Origin: Rhododendron vialii
Taxonomy: Eukaryota; Streptophyta; Magnoliopsida; Ericales; Ericaceae
Direction: 5' to 3'
DNA: 64,000 bases
Assembly: GCF_030253575.1 (NCBI RefSeq)
Contig: NC_080559.1
Span: forward strand, 34,405,501 to 34,469,500
Position 1 is the first letter of the stretch. The number at the start of each line of letters is the position of its first letter. Below are positions 27,201 to 36,423 of the stretch, piece after piece. The notes beneath the pieces are model-generated. The model did no database searches, was not told the DNA's origin, and was given only the letters and a program-made list of their open reading frames with translations. A program made the translations under genes and the position numbers.

Positions 27201-27834
27201 GATCATATCCTAATTTAACTAAACAAAACGAAATAAATTAGGCCCAATAAATATTCAAGAAAAAAATGTAGTATACTTATTTAATTATTTCATATAGATA
27301 AATAAAAGATTATGTATACAAAAAAATTCTTTACGTTTTTGTCACGGTTCTACTAAAATCCTGAAGACTCTGCTCGACTAAAATCCTGAACCACTAATGG
27401 CTAGTGCATACTGGATAGAGACAATAAAAACCCAATAATTTTTCTTGCTTTGATAAGGCTGAAATCACACAAAATTCAATCAAACACATGGACACAGAGA
27501 GAGAGATAGCCTAGAGAGAGAAAGAGACTGACTTGAGCCGTGAGAGCCTACTGGAGCGTTCATCCTCTGCCATCAATTCGTCCTTCAAGGCCTTACCTTG
27601 ATCAGCAGAAACCCGACTGGCCAGGACCTTGGCATTGTTCTTGACTCCCAATTGGGACAGGTTCTGGGTCCCATCGCCGTCCTTGAGCACTTTCCCGGCG
27701 CAAATCAGGTTGATCGACTCTGGCCCACACTGCGATCGCTTCGCAACCTCTTGCCTCAACATGGGTACGGTCCATTCCTCCAGTTCTACCTCCAACACAC
27801 CCGACCATGCCCCCCCAATCTTCAGTTTCGCCAT
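21214..27834 (-). CDS. NUB1: NUB1-like UBL-UBA protein (NEDD8 ultimate buster 1 homologue)
   Basis: NUB1 proteins bind NEDD8/ubiquitin chains through UBA domains and the proteasome through a ubiquitin-like domain, lowering conjugate levels. Eleven exons on the minus strand: 27533-27834, 26703-26825, 26100-26196, 25150-25185, 23991-24178, 23809-23911, 23256-23437, 23056-23133, 22511-22613, 22326-22419, 21214-21602; 564 residues, all phases consistent. Residues 1 to about 75 form the UBL (MAKLKIGGAW, ESINLICAGKVLKDG). Residues 150-283 form a helical repeat region (QIDMVWCYFMLRDI, RQALTDAQTRYFQ). UBA 1 at about 284-325 (DEALSLLMSMGYKERNAKRA), UBA 2 at about 415-450 (AIEELISMGFPRAKAVRAF). The C-terminal 110 residues are acidic and end in a Lys-poor helix (NEYLALLASAENGEKA). 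A (GA)n run lies in the 5' UTR just upstream. Introns 1, 3 and 5 region carry several insertions. The family assignment is firm; biochemical activity is inferred. Confidence 0.9.
24236..24460 (-). mobile_element. LINE 3'-end retroposon with 12-bp target duplication
   Basis: The 12-base word atgagggtctgt occurs at 24224-24235 and again at 24461-24472, flanking about 225 bp that begin with poly(T) on the + strand. Read on the minus strand the insert ends …ctaataaaatgttactttta and poly(A), with upstream text about a GGGCTTTGTCCCTTTGG run typical of plant LINE tails. This is the signature of a 5'-truncated LINE (or SINE-like) retroposition into a NUB1 intron. Confidence 0.75.
24463..24724. mobile_element. 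possible TIR element next to the LINE tail
   Basis: The left edge gagggtctgtttgttcg and right edge ccaaacaaacaagccctg are imperfect inverted copies of the plant TIR type GGGCTTGTTTGTTTGG, found on hAT-like MITEs. The interior is AT-rich and non-coding. It directly abuts the LINE target duplication, so the LINE may have inserted at this element's end. No clear 8-bp target duplication read. Confidence 0.4.
25688..26063. mobile_element. 376-bp foldback element in NUB1 intron 3
   Basis: The left arm gggaaatttatataaatgg, tcctcctagtttcatcc, gagtctcattttcatcctc-like text is answered inverted by the right arm (gaggatgaaaatgagactt, ggatgaaaatgagac, ggaccaattctataaatttccc). The arms are about 130 bp; the interior has a second inverted pair around ccaaattggtcc. 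No ORF. It ends about 36 bases from the splice donor at 26099. Confidence 0.75.
26268..26645. repeat. dispersed repeat, copy 1, NUB1 intron 2
   Basis: Begins gcctccagaggcggctgcaa, then gagggttcgagcgaacc, and ends ctaaaatcttagagccacctc. A second diverged copy of the same text is in the neighbouring intron (27026-27400). It is non-coding, presumably a retroelement fragment or MITE; the family is not identified. Confidence 0.5.
27026..27400. repeat. dispersed repeat, copy 2, NUB1 intron 1
   Basis: Begins caggggcggctgcactatat, then agagggttcaagcaaaactc, and ends with two forms of ctaaaatcctgaa near 27353-27390. Same layout as the element at 26268-26645, more diverged. Confidence 0.5.
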
Positions 27835-27848
27835 AAAATTTTATATGG

Positions 27849-27872
27849 AAGAGAGAGAGAGAGAGAGAGAGT
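27849..27872 (-). repeat. (GA)n microsatellite in NUB1 5' UTR
   Basis: About 12 uninterrupted GA units, 15-38 bases upstream of the NUB1 start codon. Plant 5' leaders often contain CT/GA tracts bound by GAGA-factor-like (BPC) proteins; a role here is only inferred. Confidence 0.8.
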
Positions 27873-28119
27873 AGATGACGTCTCTAGCGGGAAACTGTGG
27901 GGAAGGATTTGGGAACGACGAGGAGACTTCTGGCGTAGAAGATGAAGTGGAAGAATTTAATGGGAAGTATTTATACTAACGGGGTTTACTTGAAGAGTAA
28001 GGTTGGGGTTTCCTTTTCTTTTCTCGATAGAGAGTGGGTAGTTTTGGAACAATGGGCCGGGACCATAGATGTAAATTTTTTCTTTTTTAGGTAAATCATC
28101 CTAGATGTAATTTAGGGTT

Positions 28120-28690
28120 TGGTATTTTGTCTTGTCGTGTCAATTGGGGCTCGTATCAGATAATTCTCAACACTTACATGACATATTTAACTAAACGTGT
28201 CAAGATTTCAAACCCTAACACGACTTGTTAGTAATCGTGTCAATCCGAAGACGACACGAATTGACACGATCCCACAAAACTCTCTCTTTTTTTTCCGATG
28301 ATTGTTTACATACCCATTTGCACCTGTTTGTGTTTCAAGTTTTTAACCATCTCAAACCGACAATTAGCCATTCTCAATGAATGAATAACACTGCTGCTTA
28401 CATAATTCAATATTCAAGGAATAAACTAATGAATGACCCTGTAATTTTTTAACCCGGAAGATAAATAGGTTCAGGTTTACGTATCGGGTTCAGGTTAACG
28501 TGTCAACTTGGATAAGATGTTATCCGTGTTATTTTCGGGTTATGCAGGTTGAATCCGAACCCAACATGTTTAGCATTTATGCGTTTCGGGTCGTGTCATA
28601 TACGTGTTTCGTGTAAAAAATAGTCAATCGTAACCCGTTAACTTCATGTCAAGTTTGGTTGTGTTATTGTGGTGTGTCGTAAATTTTCAC
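28120..28690. repeat. cgtgtc-rich dispersed element
   Basis: Starts cttgtcgtgtcaattgggg and ends gtgtgtcgtaaattttcaccc; many cgtgtca/tgacacg words on both strands lie between. This is a common non-coding plant repeat, probably a degenerate TIR element. It lies in the gap between the NUB1-like and Harbinger-derived genes. No ORF. Confidence 0.4.
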
Positions 28691-29026
28691 CCCTAAGATG
28701 TATTACTACCTAGAGCAAGTTCACTCATTCGTGCCGGGAAGACATTGTCAAAGGCTTAAAGATATTTTTTACATCGTTAACGTTAAAAAATACCATTGTT
28801 AAAGGACCGGTTTGGTTCTATTTCAACGCAAATCAAACTCGAGACTATTGTATTGAACGCATAATTATTTTTCAACACAAATCAGATTAGATGCCTTGGT
28901 TGAATCGGGATAAATGGCAATGGCACATTTGGTGCCAAATCACCAAGACGGCATTGCCATTAGTTTTTTGGGAAGTAACAAATGCTAATGTTTGATTAAA
29001 AAAAATAAATGCTAATGAGTTGACTT

Positions 29027-30221
29027 AGAGCATCTTCATTGTAATAAGCAAATGAGTGTGAATAAGTAAACTTAACAACAATACTCAAAAAATACCTTAC
29101 ATTGTAATAAGCAAAGTTATAAGTCTTTTAGGTCATCCACAGTAGTATAATAAAAAATGGATAACCAAAAGTTAACACATCAATTTTTGATTATCCATTT
29201 AAAAGGTTGCTAAGCTTAACAATGTTAAGTTTCACAATGGTCACTTTTAATCCATAACCAAAATAAGGGATCCACTACAATTTTACTCTCTCTCCCCTTA
29301 TGTTTTCCACCATTGATCACTTCCCTCCATTACTATTTTTTTTTTTTGCAAAAATATATCGATTACCTCCATTAATTTTGGAGAAGAAATTGGTGACTTT
29401 CATCCCTCATATTATGAATTTGGAAAAAAAATAATGTACTCAAAAAAAAAATCAGATTTGGAAAATAATGTGCTCAACCACTGGGAGAGGAACGAAAAAA
29501 AAAAATAGAAACGGAAAAAAAAAAAGTGAAATACCTTAATCTGACGACAATGAGTTGAATTGCAGATGATCGAAAGATATGAGTTTCACTTTTGGAGATA
29601 AAGAAAGAAAAATAGTTTGTGGGTGAAGAAAATGAGATATAGAACAGGCGAAGAAGAGAAGAAAATAGCATTTGAAACACGCGTATATAAAAATTTTTAA
29701 ACCAGTTAACTTATGAGGTGTGAGATCCACAAATTTTGATTATTGAAAAAGGTTTCTAATTTTGGTTATTCAAAACCCAAAAATTGATTATTTCTAAGAA
29801 TGTTGTTAAGTTTGATTATACCATTGTGAGCCATCTTTTACATAAATATTGTTAACTTTAAAAATAATTTGTTTTTGATTATACCACTGTGGATTACCTT
29901 AGCAAATAACCAAATTCCACTCATTCCATAACCAAACTTAACAGCTTTTACCAATAACCAAATCCAATAACCAAACTCAAAACTCAAAAACTCAAAAACT
30001 CCCCACATTGACGAATAATTTGGTGTGGTCGGATGCGTGATTAAAACTCGGACATAGGTGCATTGCGTATTGTGAGTTTTTTTTTTGTTAAGAATGCAAA
30101 AATAACCAATGTGGAGGTAGAGGTTGTTAAGTTTGATTATGAATTAAATGGATAATCAAATACTGACGTGACACATTTTGGTTATTGATTTTGATTATTC
30201 CCACTACGGATGCTCTTAGAT
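29027..30221. mobile_element. agagcatc-TIR element with a second copy nested inside
   Basis: The outer ends are ttagagcatcttcattgt (about 29026) and ctacggatgctctta (about 30221), inverted copies. Inside, ggtcatccacagtagtataa at about 29131 and ataccactgtggattacct at about 29880-29898 form a second inverted pair. The interior is full of ataaccaaa/tttggttat repeats on both strands. This is a non-autonomous MITE family (TIR GAGCATCCxCA); another copy is at 62431-63041. Confidence 0.65.
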
Positions 30222-30852
30222 TTTTCTAAAGGATATGCTAAATTAGGGTAACGACGATACGGGGTAAACTTACTCTTGTATGTTTGTTGCATATTCTATT
30301 CGGTTTTTCTATTGTCAGCCCAGTGAATTGACAATAAGCACACAAGAGAATAAGGAAAACACATATTTCTATATATATTTTTTACACTTTTTAATACATA
30401 TTCACATTTTTTATTGTCAGTCTAGTACGCTGATTTTAGATTTTTCCTATTCTATTGGATAACTCTCTTGGTACTGACTCTTGCGATTCGTTAAGATGCA
30501 CACTGCTTTAATTTTGCTTGTCACTTGCAGAGGCGTCTTTTTTCCAGATAACAAAAAAAAGAGGACCTTATTTTTATTGCAACAAAAATAAAATTACTAA
30601 AAAACTACACAATCCAAATTCGCCAAATATCTTCTTCTTCTTTTTTGGGTTCAATTTTTTTTTTAATCAGCATTTTTGGGTTCATTTAGAATCATCAGTT
30701 TGAGTCTTGAATGGGCCAAGATTCTACCATAGTCCAGTCGCATTAACGAATTGAAGCCCATCTTTTTTATTCTACAAATTTTTCTTGAAAATAGTTAAAC
30801 CGCTAGCCAAAAGGCCCAAAAATCGTCACCGATCACTCCGCTCCATACAACA

Positions 30853-32172
30853 ATGGTGGCCACCGGCGGATCAAGAAACACCACCGCCAAACCCACCACC
30901 AAGAAACGCCGCAGCAAGAAACCCCAACAAATTCCCCTCCACCAAACCCTCACCGACCTCCTCTCCCTCGTTGCCTCCGCCACCTCCTCCGCCCACTCCT
31001 TCCTCTCCCACCACGACCTCCGCCTCCTGCCCTCCCAAACCCTCCTCCTCGAATCCCACCTCTCCTCCACCTCCACCTCTCTCTCCTCCCTCCTCTCTCT
31101 CCTCCCACACCCCCTCCCTCTCTCTCCTCCCCCCTCTCTCTCCTCCCCCCCACCCCCCTGCTGGTTCCACCGCTTCCTCCTCTCCTCCTCTGACTACGAC
31201 CCCAGATGGGTCGAATCCTTCCGCATGTCCAAACCCTCATTCTCTCTCCTCCTCCGCCTCCTCACCCCTTCTCTCTCCTCCCTCTCCCCTCCCCCCCCCC
31301 CTGACTACGCCCTCGCCGCTGCCCTCTTCCGCCTTTCCCACGCCGCCTCCTACAAGTCCCTCGCTCGCCGCTTCGACCTGAACTCCTCCGCCACCGCTTG
31401 TCGCACGTTTTACACGGTATGCAAGGCTATTATTGATAAATTAGGTCACTTGTTCGAATTCAAGTCGGATATCAAGAGAATTGTGGTGGGTTTTGGTTGG
31501 ATTTCGCTCCCGAATTGTTGCGGGGTTTTAGGGTTTGATCAGTTTCAGGTAGATGGTGAGTTGCTGGGTGAAGATGGGTCTTTGATGGTTCAGGCATTGG
31601 TGGATTCAGAAGGGAGGTTTCTTGATGTTTCAGCCGGGTGGCCGAGTACGATGAGTCCTGAAACAATGTTGCGACAATCGGGGTTGTTTACAGGCGTGGA
31701 AGAGTCTAGAGAGTTGTTGGATGGACCGTGTTTTGAGCTAAGTGATGGCAGTTCAATACCTCAGTACATATTGGGTGACTCTTGTTTTCCACTCTTGCCA
31801 TGGCTTCTTACACCTTTTGTTAAGTCAGACTGTAATAATGGGTTGAATTCCTCTGAAAGGGCGTTTAATTCAGTTCACAGGGAAGCAATGGAATTGGCTG
31901 GGATGGCGTTTGGGAGAGTTCGGGCGAGGTGGAAACTTGTTTCGAATCGGTGGAAGGAGGAATGCATTGAGTCTTTCCCTTTCATTATTGTTACTTGTTG
32001 TTTGCTGCATAATTTTCTTATCAAGTGTAGTGAGGCATTGCCTGATGTGAATCTGGGGGATTCAGAGGACCAAGACGTGCTGAATGCCTTTGAAGGAGAG
32101 GTGGATGACGATGGAGTCAGGATTAGGGACGCACTTGCATTGCACTTGTATCGGGTGAGTCAGAGGAGATAA
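30853..32172 (+). CDS. PIF/Harbinger transposase-derived (ALP1/HARBI1-like) protein, probably domesticated
   Basis: Intronless, 439 residues. The N-terminus is basic (TTKKRRSKK) followed by a Leu/Ser/Pro-rich region encoded by CTCC-rich DNA (residues 30-150). Residues 150-395 follow the DDE nuclease fold of Harbinger transposases: ALAAALFRLSHAASYKSLARRF, NCCGVLGFDQF, ALVDSEGRFLDVSAGW, YILGDSCFPLLPWLLTPF, RAFNSVHREAMELAGMAFGRVRARW, CCLLHNFLI. Where active enzymes have the first Asp (CCGALDGT) this protein has Gly227; the second Asp is kept (Asp251); the third acid (E of xxERAFG) aligns with Gly350. No terminal inverted repeats were seen around the gene and the frame is open, so this looks like a host gene of the ALP1-like family (Arabidopsis has similar single-exon members), perhaps a chromatin cofactor rather than a transposase. 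It is divergent from NUB1. Confidence 0.85.
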   Translation: MVATGGSRNTTAKPTTKKRRSKKPQQIPLHQTLTDLLSLVASATSSAHSFLSHHDLRLLPSQTLLLESHLSSTSTSLSSLLSLLPHPLPLSPPPSLSSPPPPCWFHRFLLSSSDYDPRWVESFRMSKPSFSLLLRLLTPSLSSLSPPPPPDYALAAALFRLSHAASYKSLARRFDLNSSATACRTFYTVCKAIIDKLGHLFEFKSDIKRIVVGFGWISLPNCCGVLGFDQFQVDGELLGEDGSLMVQALVDSEGRFLDVSAGWPSTMSPETMLRQSGLFTGVEESRELLDGPCFELSDGSSIPQYILGDSCFPLLPWLLTPFVKSDCNNGLNSSERAFNSVHREAMELAGMAFGRVRARWKLVSNRWKEECIESFPFIIVTCCLLHNFLIKCSEALPDVNLGDSEDQDVLNAFEGEVDDDGVRIRDALALHLYRVSQRR

Positions 32173-34585
32173 ATGATGTAACTATGCTTGTAGTTGCTTG
32201 TCCTTTTTGTTAAACTTAATGGTGGTAACTAGAAAGTAGTTGTGAGTAAAGTTGGGTGAGTTTGAGGACATTGCTCATTGCTAGTTTGCTGTTTTAGTGC
32301 TTTAATATTGAAAAGTGGTCCTACTGACGGAATTGGTCAACTGCATTATGATTTACTTGAGAGTTCTGTTCATTTGGTTAGATATGAAAGAGGAAGTGAT
32401 TTGCCTCACCAATCACATGCCGTTTCAGCTGTTACTTAATGGAAATTTCAATAGAAGGTCTAGGGAAGTAAATCAATGCTGAAGTGTAAAGATAATGGTG
32501 GATATTGATTTATTTTGAAACCATCCAATTTGTTAGTTTGTTTCATGTTTTACTGAGAGAATGCAGATTTCATTATAATTTAAAACAGCTAAATGAGATT
32601 CCGAGTTCTTCAAATGGAAGAATCAAGAAACGTCCATGTACTGATTTACCGAAATTTGAATCACTCGTGTGACATGCAATTCATTGCAGGTTTGTGGTGG
32701 TGTTACACTCTTCGCTTTCTTTGCATACAGCACTCAATACTTCACTCGGTGTAAGGTTGTAAATATGAATTGTTTTTTGGGGTGTTATGGAAGTTTGAAG
32801 TTGGAGGAGACTGATCTGTCTCTTCCTGGCTTCACTAAACCTCTCTTCATCAGCTTTTGATTCTTTACCATTTGACTTCTTTTATTTGTGGTGGCTTAGC
32901 TAGTAGATAAGGAGGAGTTTACAAAAAAGGCAATTAACACAACATTAAACCGGTATTTAAAGGATACCTAGAGGATGGAATGCTGGATGGGACATTCTTA
33001 CTCAAGGTTTTAGACTAGAAGGGTTTGTTAAGAAGTGCTTGTCTAATGGTTTTCTGACACGTAGCGAGGCCAGGAATGTCGACCCCTGTAGATCTAGTCA
33101 TGATAAGTCTCATGTCCTGGACTGCTGTCTCCAACTAGTATATGCTTCTCTTTTATTTCGGATGTGGTTGATTGCCATAATAAATAAAGTAGCTACTTGG
33201 GCAAAAAATACGTACTACTGTCTGTGTATTAGGTGATGGACCTCCATATGAGGATACCGTGCTCTATTGACTATACATATTGCTATGTAGACATGAGGCA
33301 GCCATACATACGTTGCATAAATATATATGCATCGTTAATCCACTTGGTAGTTTCCCTTTTAACTTTTCTCATGGTGCACTTGGTAGCTTCTTCTTTTCTT
33401 TTTTTTTGGTCATAACGGAAATTCAGCACTTGGTAGCTTCACTTTCAGCGTTATCCACCAAACACATGGTAGCCTCTTCAGTATTCCTGAAGGTGTTATA
33501 TTGAGTCAAGTTCTCGAGTTTTTTCATAACAGATGTTCTGCATAGAAGTTCATCAGGACAATTTGCTTTTTTAATTTTTTAGTTAAACTTCTAGAGATTC
33601 CCCATGCCTTTTTGCTTCACCCATTAGGGTTTATCCACAAATTTCTTGGTGGCTTCATGGATTGATCTCCATCTGTATTTGAGTTATCTGCTTCTCTACT
33701 GTTTTGTTCTATGACTTGGCATGTGCTTTTGTCTGTTGATTGGATCCGTCTAGTTCTGATACTTGAGTTGCACGTAGACTGGTTTCTTGATTAAATGTCT
33801 GCAACATAGATTCTGGCCACAATTTGCACCATTTCGAATGGAAGAAAGATTTCTCTATACCCATTGTCTGCTTTAAATAGACTTCATAATTCAGAGACAA
33901 AAGTTGAAAACAAGAATTATGTACGTCTGGCCGTGAAACTATCTATAGGGAAGGTTGCATATTTCGAAGATTTTGGAACGATTGTAGGAATTTGTCCTCA
34001 GCAAAATAGGGAACCATGTTTCTAATATAATTACTTATAAAAAAAAAAAGAGGAGTTAATTTCTTTGTGAAGTTACTTGGTTGAATTTGCAAACTCAGAT
34101 ATCCAAGTTCTTACCAGTGAAACTTGTTTTAATGCTAGGGAAACTGATACACCTTATGAAAAATTGTAGTACTATTTATTTCGCAGAAAGACTCTTTTTA
34201 CGTTTTCACACTAATCAAAAGTACTTAATTAGGTCTTTTAACTGGTTTATCATCTTTCGAAAACAGTACTCGTGACAACATTTTATTTTACTATATATTA
34301 TACATCAAATAGAAGAGAGACTAATTCACGGCTCAGTCGAGAACAAGTTCTTTACTGCAGCAACAAGCAATCGCGATCGTCCAAAAGTATTCTGGACGGT
34401 CCGGATTTTAATGAATTAACTCTTTTCCGAAAAAGTTTCATTAACATCCAGATCGTTTAAAACATTTTTGGACAGTTGCGAGTCTCCGTAAACAACTATT
34501 CACAGCTCTGTCAGTAAAAAGATTTTCTAATCCTCCCTTAAAGATTGGTCAACACACTTAAATTTCTCTCCTCCTAATCCAACCT
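32173..34585. other. gene-free stretch after the Harbinger-derived gene
   Basis: AT-rich, no ORF with family resemblance. Short words such as acttggtagcttc recur at about 33340-33480. Possible 3' UTR of the upstream gene in the first 300-400 bases. Nothing else recognised. Confidence 0.5.
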
Positions 34586-35031
34586 AGGGCTGCAAACGAA
34601 CCGAGCCGCTCGCGAGCGGCTCATGACTCGGCTCGCTAACGGCTCGTTCAAGCTCGATTCATCAAGCAAATGAACGAGCTCGAGCCAACATTTTCAGCTC
34701 GTTTCATAAACGAGCCGAGCTTGAGCCACTTGATGCTCGGCTCGTTGAGCTCGCGAGCTGCCATATACAGTACATACATATACCAAACGAGCCATTCGAG
34801 CGAGCTCGAGCTTACATAAACATATACATATATATACATACATATACCAATACCCATACATGTACCGAACGAGCCATTCAAGCCGAGCCGAGCTCGAGCT
34901 TTTGAATATATGTTCGAGCCGAGTTCGAGCCCACATATTTCAGCTCGATTTGAGCTCGAGCTGAGAAAAACTAAGGCGAGCTGAGCTCTAACAAGACAAA
35001 ACTCGACTTGACTCGGCTCGTTTGCAACCCT
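34586..35031. mobile_element. gctcg-rich TIR element
   Basis: Ends agggctgcaaacgaaccgag and actcggctcgtttgcaaccct are inverted copies. The interior is packed with gagctcgagc/cgagccgagc words on both strands, so it can fold extensively. About 446 bp; a common non-coding plant repeat type (hAT-like MITE suspected). The ORFs across it are artefacts of the repeat. Confidence 0.65.
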
Positions 35032-35384
35032 AAGATTCCAACCTCTATTCATTTCCAGTACAAATATATTTTACTCCAGTAGGCCGCCCAATCAAAGCCC
35101 AATGAAATGAGTTTTTGCTTGACCCAAAAAAAGAAGACGAGCCCAATGAAATACACAAGGCGGTGACCTCGGTTTCTTGTTGAGGTAGGGCGGTGCGTAG
35201 CCGCGTATCTTCCGTCACAGGTACCGACCCACTCGCGTGGGATCCGTCCTACACGAATCATTCAAACAGTTAATAATTTTAAAATATAATTTGAATAAAG
35301 AAATAAAAGATTGGATCAAGCTCGTATATACTTATTGGATTGAGCTAATTATTCAGAGATATTTGAAAAATTATTTTAAATTAT

Positions 35385-35582
35385 TGAACGGTTTGAATCA
35401 TCCTTGCGGAATCTGAAATGGGCCACGCGCGACCGTCTGTGCAGGTCTGTGGACACCCTATCGGTAGCTGGGGATGCTGCCAAGCACCCCCGCCTAGCTG
35501 GTGCCGAATGACATCCCGGTCATTCATCTCGGCACAGACGACTCGGATTGAATCTGAATGAATACAAATTCTAAACCGTCTA
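35385..35582. repeat. probable short inverted-repeat element
   Basis: The left text gaacggtttgaatcatcc with cgaccgtctgtgcag is answered inverted and imperfectly by ggcacagacgactcgg with gaatctgaat and tctaaaccgtc on the right. About 200 bp upstream of the small PNRC-like gene. Ends not precisely defined. Confidence 0.4.
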
Positions 35583-35811
35583 CTACTCAATTAAGATCCA
35601 AACATTCGATTACCGAAATGAACGGCAGAGGTGTCTGACAGCATCCCATACTAGAAGGAGGGTTATAATAGTAATTGACATTACTATCGAGTTAAAAGAT
35701 TCCCCAACCCACAATTGCATTCCCCCCACGCATTCTTCTCCTAATTACGAAGGCACCCATCTCGTGGTCCTAGCTAAATTGTCTGAAACAATGGCGGTTC
35801 ACATCCAAAAC

Positions 35812-35821
35812 TCTATATAAA
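35812..35821 (+). promoter_or_regulatory. TATA box of the PNRC-like gene
   Basis: ctctatataaac occurs about 150 bases before the ATG at 35968, with a CT-rich leader between them containing (CTT)n at about 35881-35903. Spacing and sequence fit a plant core promoter with a TSS near 35845-35850. Confidence 0.6.
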
Positions 35822-35967
35822 CACCTGACCCCAATTCCCCTCATTCGACGTCAAACCCCAACTAAAGAAATCCCCTCGATTTCTTCTTCTTCTTCTTCTT
35901 CTTCTCTCTCCACAATCCCCTATCGGAAAGAAATCACCTCGATTTCTTCTTTTTTCTCTTTCTAGAA

Positions 35968-36423
35968 ATGGCCACCACCGCCATTCTCTCGTCCCAAGAC
36001 TGCCTCCTCCGCCCCAATAACAGCTTCCACTACGAAGCTAACCCTAACCCCCAATCGAAGGTTCCCCGTCACCGTAAGCGGAGTCCAGTGGGCCGAATCC
36101 AAGGCCCGGATCGGACGGCTTCCGTCGCCAGAGTTCGGGCCAAAAACCTCGTCATGGGACAGGTTAAGATCCTGAAGCGCGGCGAGGAGCTGAGGCCGCC
36201 GACGGATTTGGTTGCGGGCCCCACGGATCGGTTGGGGCCCGAGCCGGAGACAGTCCAGAAGCAGATTAGGGTTTCCGATTCGAAACTCTACGCAGGCTCG
36301 GCGGTTTTTTTGGCCTCGCCGCCGCCGAGTTCGCTTCCGGTTCCGGCTTTCTTCTCAAAGAAGAACCGAGATGATACAGCGTCGAGCGATCTCCGGCGGC
36401 TGCTCCGGCTTGATCTCGTGTGA
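35968..36423 (+). CDS. small intronless plant protein with PNRC-like proline motif
   Basis: 151 residues, no intron, no signal peptide or membrane segment. Basic N-terminal half (PRHRKRSP), then LVMGQVKILKRGEEL (61-75), then LYAGSAVFLASPPPSSLPVPAFFSKK (107-132, here quoted in part only: AGSAVFLASPPPSSLPVPAF), and the C-terminal DLRRLLRLDL. This set of three short motifs is shared by a family of small uncharacterised plant proteins; the SLPxPxFF stretch resembles the PNRC motif that in animals binds decapping factors. An mRNA-decapping role is an inference only. It has its own TATA box and a CTT-rich leader. A 3' UTR of about 400 bases is plausible (a polyadenylation-like aataaa at 36805-36811). 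GC-rich coding sequence in an AT-rich region supports a real gene. Confidence 0.75.
   Translation: MATTAILSSQDCLLRPNNSFHYEANPNPQSKVPRHRKRSPVGRIQGPDRTASVARVRAKNLVMGQVKILKRGEELRPPTDLVAGPTDRLGPEPETVQKQIRVSDSKLYAGSAVFLASPPPSSLPVPAFFSKKNRDDTASSDLRRLLRLDLV

Noticed and set aside
30785..31381. Long overlapping ORFs on both strands over the CTCC-rich start of the Harbinger-derived gene
   Set aside because: They are Pro/Ser- or Gly/Arg/Glu-rich shadows of the CTCC repeats; only the 439-codon frame continues into the conserved domain.
34648..35052. 134-codon minus-strand ORF in the gctcg-rich element
   Set aside because: Lies wholly inside an inverted-repeat element; low-complexity SSSARLE-type text.
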